DNA of 64,000 nucleotides from RYN-230 sp963837335 (GTDB lineage Bacteria > Actinomycetota > Actinomycetes > Streptosporangiales > Streptosporangiaceae). The stretch's first letter is position 1. Each line of letters starts with the position of its first letter. Of the stretch, positions 53,261 to 64,000 are shown in pieces. The notes under the pieces were generated by a model. It ran no database searches and had not been told where the DNA came from. It saw only the letters and a program-made list of their open reading frames with translations. The translations under genes were made by a program, and so were the position numbers. The stretch lies in contig CAWINS010000057.1 in assembly GCA_963837335.1 (NCBI GenBank), positions 22,374-86,373 on the forward strand. Reading direction: 5' to 3'.

Positions 53261-54133
53261 TCAGCCCTCCTCGCCGGTGCTCGGCGCGGTCGCCGCCGCA
53301 GCCGGCTCGGGCGGCGGCGCGGCGGCCTGGGCAGCGGATGCGTCGGCCCGGTCGCCCGCCGGGGCGCCAGCCGTCCGGTCGCCACCCGGCGCCCGGTCAC
53401 CGCGGTCGGCACCCTCGGGGCGGCGACGGCGCTGTGGCCCGGTGGGCCGGTCGCGGCGCTGGCCGCCAGCGCGGAGGGCGGCCGCGGCCGCCTCGCGCTC
53501 GGCCCGGGTCTGCGGGGCCTCGCCCCGGTAGATCCAGACCTTCACGCCGATCCGGCCGAACGTGGTCCGGGCCTCGTAGAAGCCGTAGTCGATGTCGGCG
53601 CGCAGGGTGTGCAGCGGCACCCGGCCCTCGCGGTAGAACTCCGAGCGGGACATCTCAGCGCCGCCGAGGCGGCCCGAGCACTGCACCCGGATGCCCTTGG
53701 CGCCGCCCTTCATGGACGTCTGCATGGCCTTGCGCATGGCCCGCCGGAACGACACCCGGCTGGACAGCTGCTCGGCCACGCCCTGCGCGACGAGCTGGGC
53801 GTCCGTCTCCGGGTTCTTGACCTCGAGGATGTTCAGCTGAATCTGCTTGCTGGTCAGCTTCTCCAGGTCGCCACGGATACGGTCCGCCTCGGCGCCGCGG
53901 CGGCCGATGACGATCCCGGGACGCGCGGTGTGGATGTCCACCCGGACCCGGTCCCTGGTGCGCTCGATCTCCACCTTGGAAATGCCCGCGCGCTCCATGC
54001 CGCGCTGCAGCATCCGGCGGATGGCCACATCCTCGGCGACGTAATCCTTGTACAGCTTGTCGGCATACCACCGGCTCTTGAAGTCGGTGGTGATGCCTAG
54101 CCGGAACCCGTGCGGGTTCACCTTCTGCCCCAC
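53261..54133 (-). CDS. rpsC: Ribosomal protein S3 with Ala/Pro-rich tail
   Basis: KH-domain protein at the mRNA entry, 290 residues. GQKVNPHGFRLGITTDFKSR, RPGIVIGRRGAEADRIRGDL (KH GxxG-type loop) and GRIGVKVWIYRGEAPQTRAE are core. The tail from about 220 is basic then Ala/Pro-rich (PAGDRADASAAQAAAPPPEP). GTG 54133 overlaps the rplV stop by one base (TAGTG); the frame is open further upstream but lacks family sequence. Confidence 0.97.
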   Translation of the reverse strand: MGQKVNPHGFRLGITTDFKSRWYADKLYKDYVAEDVAIRRMLQRGMERAGISKVEIERTRDRVRVDIHTARPGIVIGRRGAEADRIRGDLEKLTSKQIQLNILEVKNPETDAQLVAQGVAEQLSSRVSFRRAMRKAMQTSMKGGAKGIRVQCSGRLGGAEMSRSEFYREGRVPLHTLRADIDYGFYEARTTFGRIGVKVWIYRGEAPQTRAEREAAAAALRAGGQRRDRPTGPQRRRRPEGADRGDRAPGGDRTAGAPAGDRADASAAQAAAPPPEPAAAATAPSTGEEG

Positions 54134-54483
54134 TAGCGGGACCTCCCCTTGGGTTCGTCCGAGACGATTACCGTGATGTGGCTGGTGCGCTTGTTGATCC
54201 GGTAGCCCCGGCCCTGCGCACGCGGCCGGAAACGCTTCAGCGTCGGCCCTTCGTCCACCCACGCCCGGCTCACCACGAGCGAGCCGGCGTCCACCTGCTG
54301 GGCATGCTCAGCATTGGCGATGGCGCTCGCGAGCACCTTGCCAACCGGGTCACTGGCTGACTGCGGCGCAAAGGCCAGCGCCGCCTGCGCCTCCTCGGCA
54401 GGCATGCCGCGGATGAAGTCCACCACGCGGCGGGCCTTCCGCGGCGTGACGCGTACATACCGCGCCTTCGCCCTTGCTTCCAT
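54133..54483 (-). CDS. rplV: Ribosomal protein L22
   Basis: Exit-tunnel protein, 116 residues. KARYVRVTPRKARRVVDFIR, GMPAEEAQAALAFAPQSASD, VLASAIANAEHAQQVDAGSL and the tunnel hairpin RFRPRAQGRGYRINKRTSHI are intact. It lies 52 bp after rpsS. Confidence 0.98.
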   Translation of the reverse strand: MEARAKARYVRVTPRKARRVVDFIRGMPAEEAQAALAFAPQSASDPVGKVLASAIANAEHAQQVDAGSLVVSRAWVDEGPTLKRFRPRAQGRGYRINKRTSHITVIVSDEPKGRSR

Positions 54484-54535
54484 GCTTCTCTCTCGCTCTC
54501 TAGTGATTACTCGTGCCCGGTGTCAGGCCGCCGGG

Positions 54536-54814
54536 CTAACGGCGGCTGCGCCGGTCATCCCGGACGTGGCTGCGGAACGTGCGGGTGGGCGCGAACTCGC
54601 CAAGCTTGTGCCCGACCATGGCCTCGGTGATGAACACCGGCACGTGCTTGCGGCCGTCGTGCACCGCGATCGTGTGGCCCAGCATCGCAGGAACGATCAT
54701 GGAGCGCCGGGACCACGTCTTGATGAGGTTCCTGGTGCCCTTCTCGTTCTGCACGTCCACCTTCTTGATCAGGTGGTCGTCGACGAACGGGCCCTTCTTG
54801 AGACTACGAGGCAT
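54536..54814 (-). CDS. rpsS: Ribosomal protein S19
   Basis: Head protein, 92 residues. PRSLKKGPFVDDHLIKKVDV, TRNLIKTWSRRSMIVPAMLG, TIAVHDGRKHVPVFITEAMV and GHKLGEFAPTRTFRSHVRDD are canonical. It starts 12 bp after rplB. Confidence 0.98.
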   Translation of the reverse strand: MPRSLKKGPFVDDHLIKKVDVQNEKGTRNLIKTWSRRSMIVPAMLGHTIAVHDGRKHVPVFITEAMVGHKLGEFAPTRTFRSHVRDDRRSRR

Positions 54815-54826
54815 CGTTGAGTGCTC

Positions 54827-55660
54827 CTACCGCTTCTTCTTGCTGCGCCTGCGGACGATCAGCCGGTCGCTGGGCTTGTGGGATGGCCGGGTCCGGCCCT
54901 CGGGCTTGCCCCAGGGGCTGACCGGATGCCGGCCACCGGAGCTCTTGCCCTCGCCGCCGCCCAGAGGGTGGTCGACCGGGTTCATCGCGACGCCGCGGAC
55001 CGAGGGACGCTTGCCCTTCCACCGGTTGCGGCCCGCCTTGCCGAGCTTGATGTTGCCCTGCTCGGCGTTGCCGACCTCGCCGACGGTGGCCCGGCAGGCC
55101 GCGTCGACCCGCCGGATCTCGCCGGAGGGCATCCGCAGCTGCGCGTACCCGCCGTCCTTGGCCAGCAGCTGGACTCCGGAGCCGGCCGAGCGGGCGATCT
55201 TCGCGCCGCCGCCGGGCCGCAACTCGATCGCGTGCACCACGGTGCCGGTGGGGATGTTCCGCAGCGGCATGCAGTTGCCCGGCCGGATGTCGGACCCGGG
55301 GCCGTTCTCCACCCGGTCGCCCTGGGACAGGCCCTCCGGGCAGATGATGTAGCGCTTCTCGCCGTCGGCGTAGTGCAGCAGCGCGATCCGGGAAGTGCGG
55401 TTGGGGTCGTACTCGATGTGCGCGACCTTGGCCGGGATACCGTCCTTGTCGGCCCGCCGGAAGTCGATCAGCCGGTAGGCACGCTTGTGGCCGCCGCCCT
55501 GGTGCCGGGCGGTGATCCGGCCGTGCACGTTCCGGCCGCCGCGCGAGGACAGCGGGCGGACCAGTGACTTCTCCGGCTCACTACGGGTGAGTTCGGAGAA
55601 GTCCGCGCCGCTCGCACCCCGCCGTCCCGGGGTGGTGGGCTTGTACTTGCGGATAGCCAT
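54827..55660 (-). CDS. rplB: Ribosomal protein L2
   Basis: Core protein of the peptidyl-transferase region, 277 residues. AIRKYKPTTPGRRGASGADF, RPLSSRGGRNVHGRITARHQ, CPEGLSQGDRVENGPGSDIR, GKAGRNRWKGKRPSVRGVAM and NPVDHPLGGGEGKSSGGRHP (with the conserved His) are all present. The tail is VRRRSKKKR. Confidence 0.98.
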   Translation of the reverse strand: MAIRKYKPTTPGRRGASGADFSELTRSEPEKSLVRPLSSRGGRNVHGRITARHQGGGHKRAYRLIDFRRADKDGIPAKVAHIEYDPNRTSRIALLHYADGEKRYIICPEGLSQGDRVENGPGSDIRPGNCMPLRNIPTGTVVHAIELRPGGGAKIARSAGSGVQLLAKDGGYAQLRMPSGEIRRVDAACRATVGEVGNAEQGNIKLGKAGRNRWKGKRPSVRGVAMNPVDHPLGGGEGKSSGGRHPVSPWGKPEGRTRPSHKPSDRLIVRRRSKKKR

Positions 55661-55694
55661 GTGTGCTCAAGCTCCTTGGGATGTGGCCGGTGGC

Positions 55695-56003
55695 CTAGTT
55701 GACCGGGCCGCCGAAGACATCGATGCGCTCCCCCTCGGCGAGGCTGACGATGGCACGCTTGGTGCCCACTCGCTGGCCCCAGCCGAACCGGGTGCGGCGA
55801 CGCTTGCCCGGCCGGTTGAGCGTGTTGACGCCGGTTACCTTGACCCCGAATATGGCCTCGACCGCCTGCCGGACCTGCGTCCGGTTGGCGTCGCGGGCGA
55901 CCAGGAAGGTGTACTTGCCGTCGTCGGCAAGCCGGTACGTCTTTTCCGAGATCACCGGGCGCAGCAGGATGTCCCGGTGGTCCGGGATCCGGATGGCGCT
56001 CAC
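55695..56003 (-). CDS. rplW: Ribosomal protein L23
   Basis: Tunnel-exit protein that binds trigger factor and SRP, 102 residues. RIPDHRDILLRPVISEKTYR, YTFLVARDANRTQVRQAVEA, IFGVKVTGVNTLNRPGKRRR. GTG 56003 overlaps the rplD stop (GTGA). Confidence 0.98.
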   Translation of the reverse strand: MSAIRIPDHRDILLRPVISEKTYRLADDGKYTFLVARDANRTQVRQAVEAIFGVKVTGVNTLNRPGKRRRTRFGWGQRVGTKRAIVSLAEGERIDVFGGPVN

Positions 56004-56836
56004 TGCTCCTCACCCTCCTTCGGGGTGGTGCGGCGGCGGGGAGCCTTGGGCGCTTCCCCATCTGACGACTCAGTGGCGTCCGCGGACTCGGTCGCAGGCT
56101 TGCTGGCCTTGGCGGTACTCGCCTTGGCGGTACTCGCCTTAGCGGTACTCGCCTTGGCCGTACCCGCCTTAGCGGGCGCCGGGGCCGCGGCCTCGGGCTG
56201 GCCGGTGAACGCGGACAGGGCCGCCGCGGTGAACACGATGTGCTCACTGGCCAGCACGTCGTACGTGTTCAGCTGGCCGGTGGCCAGCAGCCGCACGCCC
56301 GGCGCGTTGCGCAGGCTCTTCCAGGTCACTTCGTCCTCGGCCTGGGCCACGACGAGCACCCGGGCGTTGAGCTTGGCGTCCAGCAGCCCGATGGCCGTGC
56401 GCAGCACGGCCATCGCATCGCGGGTCCTGGGCTGGTCGCCGTCCACGAACCCGCTGACCACGGCGACCCGGCCGTTGGCGGCCCGGTCGGACAGCGCGCC
56501 CCGGAGCGCGGCGGCCTTCATCTTCTTGGGCGTCCGCTGCACGTAGGAGCGGGGCTGCGGTCCGTGTACGGTGCCGCCGCCCGCGTACTGCGGGGCCCGG
56601 ATGCTGCCCTGGCGGGCCCGGCCGGTGCCCTTCTGGCGGTAGGGCTTCTTGCCGCCCCCGCGGACCTCGCCGCGCGTCTTGGTGGAGTGCGTGCCCTGGC
56701 GGGCCGCCGCCTCCTGGGCCACGACGACCTGGTGGATCAGCGGCACGTTGACCGGGGCGCTGAAGATCGCGTCGGGAAGCTCCACGTCCTGGCCGGCCCG
56801 GCCGGACGGGGAGACGACGCTGACGGTGACGCTCAC
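56000..56836 (-). CDS. rplD: Ribosomal protein L4 with repetitive C-terminal extension
   Basis: Exit-tunnel protein, 278 residues. The core includes VNVPLIHQVVVAQEAAARQG, RGGGKKPYRQKGTGRARQGS, TVHGPQPRSYVQRTPKKMK and the C-terminal NTYDVLASEHIVFTAAALSA. After residue 215 comes an extension absent from most L4 proteins: four to five TAKAS pentapeptides encoded by 15-bp tandem repeats (56108-56172), then an acidic and basic tail. GTG 56836 overlaps the rplC stop (GTGA). Confidence 0.97.
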   Translation of the reverse strand: MSVTVSVVSPSGRAGQDVELPDAIFSAPVNVPLIHQVVVAQEAAARQGTHSTKTRGEVRGGGKKPYRQKGTGRARQGSIRAPQYAGGGTVHGPQPRSYVQRTPKKMKAAALRGALSDRAANGRVAVVSGFVDGDQPRTRDAMAVLRTAIGLLDAKLNARVLVVAQAEDEVTWKSLRNAPGVRLLATGQLNTYDVLASEHIVFTAAALSAFTGQPEAAAPAPAKAGTAKASTAKASTAKASTAKASKPATESADATESSDGEAPKAPRRRTTPKEGEEQ

Positions 56837-57501
56837 CGGGCCTCCTTCGTGGCGGTCTGCGGCGCCCGGACGGCGCTGCGGACCAGGATCAGGCCGCCCT
56901 TGGGGCCGGGAACGGCGCCCTTGATGAGCAGCAGGCCGCGGTCGGTGTCTACCCCGTGCACGGTAAGGCTGGGTGTCGTGGTGCGCTCGCCGCCCATCCG
57001 GCCGGCCATCCGCACGCCCTTGAACACCCGGCCCGGGGTGGCGCAGCCGCCGATGGATCCGGGTGAGCGGTGCTTGCGCTGGGTGCCGTGAGAGGCGGAC
57101 AGGCCTTTGAACCCGTGCCGCTTCATCACGCCCGCGAAGCCCTTGCCCTTGCTGGTGCCGGTCACGTCGACCAGGTCGCCGGGAGCGAACGTCTCCGCGT
57201 TGACCTCCTGGCCCAGGGTGTAGTCAGTGGCGTCATCGGTCCGCAGCTCGACGAGGTAGCGGCGCGGGGTCACCGAGGCCTTGGCGAAGTGGCCAGCCAC
57301 GGGCTTGGTCACCCGGCGCGGGTCGATCTCGCCGTAGCCCAGCTGTACGGCTGAGTACCCGTTGGCGTCGGGCGTCCGCACGGCGGTAACGACGCAGGGC
57401 CCGGCCGCGATCACCGTCACGGGAACCATGCGCCCGTCGGCGTCGAAGACCTGGCTCATGCCCAGCTTCGTGCCGAGCACGCCCTTGGTGTTCTTGGTCA
57501 T
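56833..57501 (-). CDS. rplC: Ribosomal protein L3
   Basis: Early-assembly 50S protein, 222 residues. GVLGTKLGMSQVFDADGRMV, KGKGFAGVMKRHGFKGLSAS, HGTQRKHRSPGSIGGCATPG and RVFKGVRMAGRMGGERTTTP are canonical, including the loop that reaches the peptidyl-transferase centre. ATG 57501 follows GAGGAA; an upstream in-frame start at 57537 overlaps rpsJ and is unlikely. Confidence 0.98.
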   Translation of the reverse strand: MTKNTKGVLGTKLGMSQVFDADGRMVPVTVIAAGPCVVTAVRTPDANGYSAVQLGYGEIDPRRVTKPVAGHFAKASVTPRRYLVELRTDDATDYTLGQEVNAETFAPGDLVDVTGTSKGKGFAGVMKRHGFKGLSASHGTQRKHRSPGSIGGCATPGRVFKGVRMAGRMGGERTTTPSLTVHGVDTDRGLLLIKGAVPGPKGGLILVRSAVRAPQTATKEAR

Positions 57502-57514
57502 GTCGGTGCGTTCC

Positions 57515-57823
57515 TCAGAGCTTGATCTCGATGTCAACGCCGGCTGGCAGGTCCAGCCGCATCAGCGAGTTGACCGTCTTCGGCGTGGGGTCGATGATGT
57601 CGATCAACCGCTTGTGCGTGCGCATCTCGAAGTGCTCCCGCGAGTCCTTGTACTTGTGCGGGGAGCGGATGACGCAGTAGATGTTCTTCTCCGTGGGCAG
57701 CGGGACAGGCCCGGCAACCCGCGCGCCAGTGCGCGTCACCGTGTCGACGATTTTCCGCGCCGAGCTATCGATGACCTCGTGGTCATAGGCCTTGAGCCGG
57801 ATACGGATCTTTTGTCCCGCCAT
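57515..57823 (-). CDS. rpsJ: Ribosomal protein S10 (NusE)
   Basis: Small-subunit protein that also acts with NusB and NusG in antitermination, 102 residues. AGQKIRIRLKAYDHEVIDSS, PLPTEKNIYCVIRSPHKYKD, SREHFEMRTHKRLIDIIDPT. First gene of the S10 operon, separated from tuf by an intrinsic-type hairpin. Confidence 0.98.
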   Translation of the reverse strand: MAGQKIRIRLKAYDHEVIDSSARKIVDTVTRTGARVAGPVPLPTEKNIYCVIRSPHKYKDSREHFEMRTHKRLIDIIDPTPKTVNSLMRLDLPAGVDIEIKL

Positions 57824-57862
57824 GTGCCTTCCGTGTCCTTACGTCTTGAGTGCCGCTGGGCA

Positions 57863-57899
57863 GTGCTAGCCCGGGGGGACGAACCCCCCGGGCTAGCAC
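57863..57899 (-). terminator. Terminator hairpin between tuf and rpsJ
   Basis: Perfect 16-bp stem: GTGCTAGCCCGGGGGG (57863-57878) and its complement (57884-57899) with the 5-base loop ACGAA, starting 6 bp past the tuf stop. It separates the str operon from the S10 operon. Confidence 0.85.
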
Positions 57900-57904
57900 C
57901 CCTA

Positions 57905-59098
<1,194 letters not shown>

Positions 59099-59193
59099 TG
59101 GTTTCTCCTCGTTGCGATCTGCCCCACGTCCTGTGGGGCCAAGGCGCCCTCTTAGTGCGCCGATTCTCCTGACTGACGTTTTGCTGCTAGCAG

Positions 59194-61290
<2,097 letters not shown>

Positions 61291-61341
61291 TGCTCTCAGT
61301 TCCTCTGCTTCGTCTATCGTCGGCCGGCTGGAGCCGCTCAT

Positions 61342-61812
61342 TTACCAGCGGTAGTGAGCGAACGCCTTGTTCGACTCGGCCATTTTGTGGGTGTCCTCGC
61401 GGCGCTTCACGCTTGCCCCGAGGCCGTTGCTCGCGTCGAGCAGCTCGTTCATGAGCCGCTCGGTCATGGTCTTCTCCCGGCGGGACCGGCTGTAGGAAAC
61501 CAGCCAGCGCAGGGCCAGGGTGGTGCTGCGGGAGGCCCGAACCTCAACCGGCACCTGGTAGGTGGCGCCACCGACACGGCGGCTGCGCACCTCAAGGGTG
61601 GGCTTCACGTTGTCCAGGGCCCGCTTCAGCGTGACCACCGGGTCGTTGCCCGTCTTGTCCTTGCATCCGTCCAGGGCGCCGTACACGATCCGCTCGGCCA
61701 GCGAACGCTTGCCGCTGCGCAGCACCTTGTTCACCAGCGCGGTCACCAGCGGTGAGCCGTAAACCGGATCGGTTACGAGCTGCCGCTTAGTCGCGGGGCC
61801 TTTACGCGGCAT
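61342..61812 (-). CDS. rpsG: Ribosomal protein S7
   Basis: Nucleator of the 30S head, 156 residues. KGPATKRQLVTDPVYGSPLV, NKVLRSGKRSLAERIVYGAL, RRVGGATYQVPVEVRASRST and RLMNELLDASNGLGASVKRR are canonical. It starts 1 bp after the rpsL stop. Confidence 0.98.
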   Translation of the reverse strand: MPRKGPATKRQLVTDPVYGSPLVTALVNKVLRSGKRSLAERIVYGALDGCKDKTGNDPVVTLKRALDNVKPTLEVRSRRVGGATYQVPVEVRASRSTTLALRWLVSYSRSRREKTMTERLMNELLDASNGLGASVKRREDTHKMAESNKAFAHYRW

Positions 61813-61813
61813 G

Positions 61814-62188
61814 TCAGCTCTTCTCCTTCTTCGCGCCGTAGCGGCTGCGGGCCTGCTTACGGTTGCGGACCCCCTGGGTGTCGAGGGCGCCTCGGATGAT
61901 CTTGTAACGCACGCCAGGCAGGTCGCGGACCCGGCCGCCTCGCACCAGCACGATGGAGTGCTCCTGGAGGTTGTGGCCGACCCCGGGGATGTAGGCGGTG
62001 ACTTCGATCTGGCTCGTCAGCCGCACCCTGGCCACCTTGCGCAGCGCGGAGTTGGGCTTCTTCGGCGTGGTCGTGTAGACACGCGTGCAGACGCCCCGGC
62101 GCTGGGGGCTGCCTTTCAGGGCCGGGGTAGTGGTCTTAGCCACCTTGTCCTGGCGGCCCTTACGGACCAGCTGCTGGATCGTGGGCAC
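61814..62188 (-). CDS. rpsL: Ribosomal protein S12 (Arg88 variant)
   Basis: Decoding-centre protein, 124 residues. RKGRQDKVAKTTTPALKGSP, TTTPKKPNSALRKVARVRLT (Lys43 present), GHNLQEHSIVLVRGGRVRDL. In the last motif residue 88 is Arg (codon CGC), whereas almost all bacteria have Lys; K88R is a known streptomycin-resistance change in Mycobacterium and other bacteria. First gene of the str operon. Confidence 0.98.
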   Translation of the reverse strand: MPTIQQLVRKGRQDKVAKTTTPALKGSPQRRGVCTRVYTTTPKKPNSALRKVARVRLTSQIEVTAYIPGVGHNLQEHSIVLVRGGRVRDLPGVRYKIIRGALDTQGVRNRKQARSRYGAKKEKS

Positions 62189-62710
62189 CGCGTCTCCGTC
62201 TTCGTTCTTCGCGCCGGTTGGCGCGACGTCTGCTCTTGCCGTTTCCTACGCCCGCGGCGCAGGGTAATTCTCACGCGGTCTGACCGCGCTGACCTGCTGG
62301 TTTTCCTAGTCCCTCCGACCCCCGAGGTCGGGTGTGTCGCGGTGACCACGGCACACAAGCTCCTACCGGAGCCTGGAGTCAAGAGAGGAAAAGGCCCGCG
62401 CGCCTGGCCACTCGCCACACCTTCCAGCTGCCGGTCATCGACCGCAAGCCTTCCAGCCATGGCGCCACAGTCCGCTAGCGCACGCGCACCCGCTTCTCAC
62501 GGGCACGATGCCCTAGCGTACCCAACCTTTTGCCAACAGGCAAAGCGAACGCCGATCAAGGCCGAAACGGCCCGACCGGGTGTCATTTTTCCCTGACGGC
62601 AACGGTGAAACCACGCCCGCAGGGTAGCGGGAAACTGCTGCCAGTCCCTGCTGCCCAGGGAAGTTAACCACGGCAGCCGAGCGGATTATTCCAGAAGGGA
62701 CACAACTTCC
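62189..62710. other. Divergent intergenic region rpsL / SDR gene
   Basis: 522 bp without a convincing gene. It contains the putative rpsL promoter (62353-62382) and a leader of about 165 bp before the rpsL GTG/ATG. A less GC-rich patch near 62580-62600 (TGTCATTTTTCCCTGAC) and AGAAGGGA before the SDR ATG belong to the plus-strand gene. In Streptomyces and Mycobacterium rpoC lies directly upstream of rpsL on the same strand; that is not the case here. Confidence 0.6.
62353..62382 (-). promoter_or_regulatory. Putative promoter of the str operon
   Basis: On the minus strand TTGACT (62382-62377) and TTGTGT (62358-62353) are 18 bp apart, about 165 bp before the rpsL start. The -35 is near consensus and the -10 is weak, as is common in actinobacteria. 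Confidence 0.4.
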
Positions 62711-63725
62711 ATGACGCAGACCGTTGTCATCACCGGCGCCAGCGCCGGCATCGCCCGCGCCACCGCGCGGCTGTACGGTGCCCGGGGCGCCAGCGTAGGC
62801 CTCATCGCCCGGGGGCAGGCTGGTCTGGACGGCGCCGCGGAGGACGTCATCGAGGCGGGCGGCCAGGCCCTCGCCATCCCGGCCGACGTGGCCGACCACG
62901 CGCAGCTGGAGAAGGCGGCCACCGAGATAGAGACCCAGTTCGGCCCCATCGACGTGTGGATCAACGTGGCCTTCACGTCGGTGTTCGCGCCGTTCGCCGC
63001 AGATCGGCCCGGAGGAGTTCAGGCGCGTCACCGAGGTCAGCTACCTGGGCTACGTCAACGGCACAATGGTGGCCCTCAGCCGGATGCGGCCCCGGAACGC
63101 CGGGACGATCGTGCAGGTCGGCTCGGCGCTCAGCGAGCGTGCCATCCCGCTCCAGTCGGCCTACTGCGGCGCCAAGCACGCCATCAACGGGTTCACCGAG
63201 TCGCTGCGTTGCGAGCTCCTGCACGAGCACTCGGGCGTCCGCGTGACGGTGGTGCAGATGCCTGCGGTCAACACACCCCAGTTCTCCTGGGTGCTGTCCC
63301 GGCTGCCGCGCCACCCCCAGCCGGTGCCGCCGATCTACCAGCCGGAGGTCGCCGCGCACGGCGTCGTGTACGCGGCCGATCATCCTGGGCGCAAGCAATA
63401 CTGGGTCGGCGGGAGCACGGCCGCGACCCTGCTGGCGCAGAAGGTCGCGCCGGCGATCCTGGACCGCTACCTGGCCCGGACCGGGTTCGACGCGCAGCAG
63501 ACCGACCAGGCGGTGCCGGTGGGGAGCCGGCCGGACAACCTGTTCGACCCGGCCGACGGGGCGCAGGGGCACGACTACGGCGCGCACGGCATCTTCGACG
63601 ACCGGTCGCATTCGCGGAGCTGGCAGCTCTACGCGTCGCATCATCCGGCTGTGGCCGGTGGTCTCGCTGCCGGGGCTGCGCTGGCCGGCTCGCTGCTGGT
63701 TCGGCGTCTGGCCGGACGTTCCTGA
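62711..63725 (+). pseudogene. Short-chain dehydrogenase/reductase with one frameshift
   Basis: NAD(P)-dependent SDR of about 338 residues in two frames. The first (ATG 62711) has TVVITGASAGIARATARLYG (TGxxxGIA cofactor motif) and FGPIDVWINVAFTSVFAPFA, with NVA replacing the usual NNA. One base is extra near 63002 (TTCGCCGCAGATC); without it the protein continues as QIGPEEFRRVTEVSYLGYVN, then GTIVQVGSALSERAIPLQSA and the catalytic YCGAKHAINGFTESLRCEL (Tyr and Lys). A C-terminal extension of about 100 residues ends in a helix AAGAALAGSLLVRRLAG, as in membrane-associated actinobacterial SDRs. Substrate unknown. Confidence 0.88.
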
Positions 63726-63982
63726 GTTTGTGCGGCCCGGCCGGATGGGCGGGCGCGGCTCGGCGCCTGGCCGTTCCCAACACTGATGCGGCCTGGCCGG
63801 ATGGCCTGGCCTGGCTGCTCCGCAACGCCATGCCGGCCGGCCACACCGGCCATGCCTCTCCGCTTCGCAGCCCCGGCGAGGGCCGTGACAGGGTGAGCGG
63901 GCACACTGGCCAGGCCGGTCCACGGGGCCCCGGGACAGCATCGCCCCGCCTGGCAGTCCACACGGCAACTGCTGGAGGCTCC

Positions 63983-64000
63983 ATGTCTAAGGGAAATAAC
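63983..64000 (+). CDS. Possible gene start cut by the window edge
   Basis: GGAGG lies 4 bases before ATG at 63983 and the six visible codons read MSKGNN. Too little is present to identify a product. The 257 bp between the SDR stop and this point contain GC-rich dyads (CGGCCGGCCACACCGGCC near 63831-63850) but no recognisable gene. Confidence 0.3.

Overview
The window is a GC-rich stretch of a chromosome from an actinobacterium (Actinomycetota). The evidence is the gene order groES-groEL1 / ShbA(SigD)-type sigma and RsdA-type anti-sigma / guaB / guaB3, the fully collinear str-S10-spc-alpha ribosomal block, frequent GTG starts, a CIRCE element, and a DUF1707 gene beside infA. The family cannot be fixed from sequence alone; a Streptomyces/Streptosporangiales-like lineage fits best.

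Layout. (1) 0-14.7 kb, mixed metabolism: a partial O6-alkylguanine methyltransferase, an acyl-CoA carboxylase biotin subunit, a DUF5313 membrane protein with a broken tandem copy, an LpdA-type flavoprotein, a gamma-glutamylcyclotransferase, a shattered SnoaL-like gene with an intact operator-rich promoter, a split transketolase pair, a PH-like membrane protein, an M20 amidohydrolase coupled to a GCS2 ligase, a methylmalonyl-CoA mutase large subunit and a D,D-carboxypeptidase. (2) 14.7-24.7 kb, minus strand: trpS, glpD, guaB3, guaB, anti-sigma, sigma, groEL1, groES. (3) 24.8-37.4 kb, minus strand: rimI-tsaD (one open frame), tsaB, a membrane protein, tsaE, alpha/beta hydrolase, alr, nnr, acpS, an AbiEi/DUF559 protein, glmM, rpsI, rplM. 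(4) 37.7-40.2 kb, plus strand: a repeat-rich, partly collagen-like membrane-anchored protein. (5) 40.3-62.2 kb, minus strand: truA back through the alpha, spc, S10 and str operons to rpsL. (6) 62.7-63.7 kb, plus strand: a frameshifted SDR gene.

How the genes work together. The minus-strand block combines translation (ribosomal proteins, EF-Tu, EF-G, IF1, RNA polymerase alpha, SecY, Adk), the t6A tRNA-modification set (TsaB, TsaD, TsaE), wall-precursor and cofactor genes (GlmM, Alr, AcpS, NAD(P)HX repair), heat-shock chaperonin under CIRCE, and GTP synthesis with its sigma/anti-sigma pair.

Points that stand out: many 1-4 bp indels in the non-ribosomal genes while all of the ribosomal genes are intact; a 25-codon ORF wedged with double stop/start overlaps between rplP and rpmC that repeats the L16 C-terminus with only synonymous changes; the rimI-tsaD read-through; natural Arg88 in S12; absence of map, glmS and whiB3 from their usual places; and several nested intergenic palindromes. 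No CRISPR array, intact insertion sequence, prophage, rRNA or tRNA gene was recognised.
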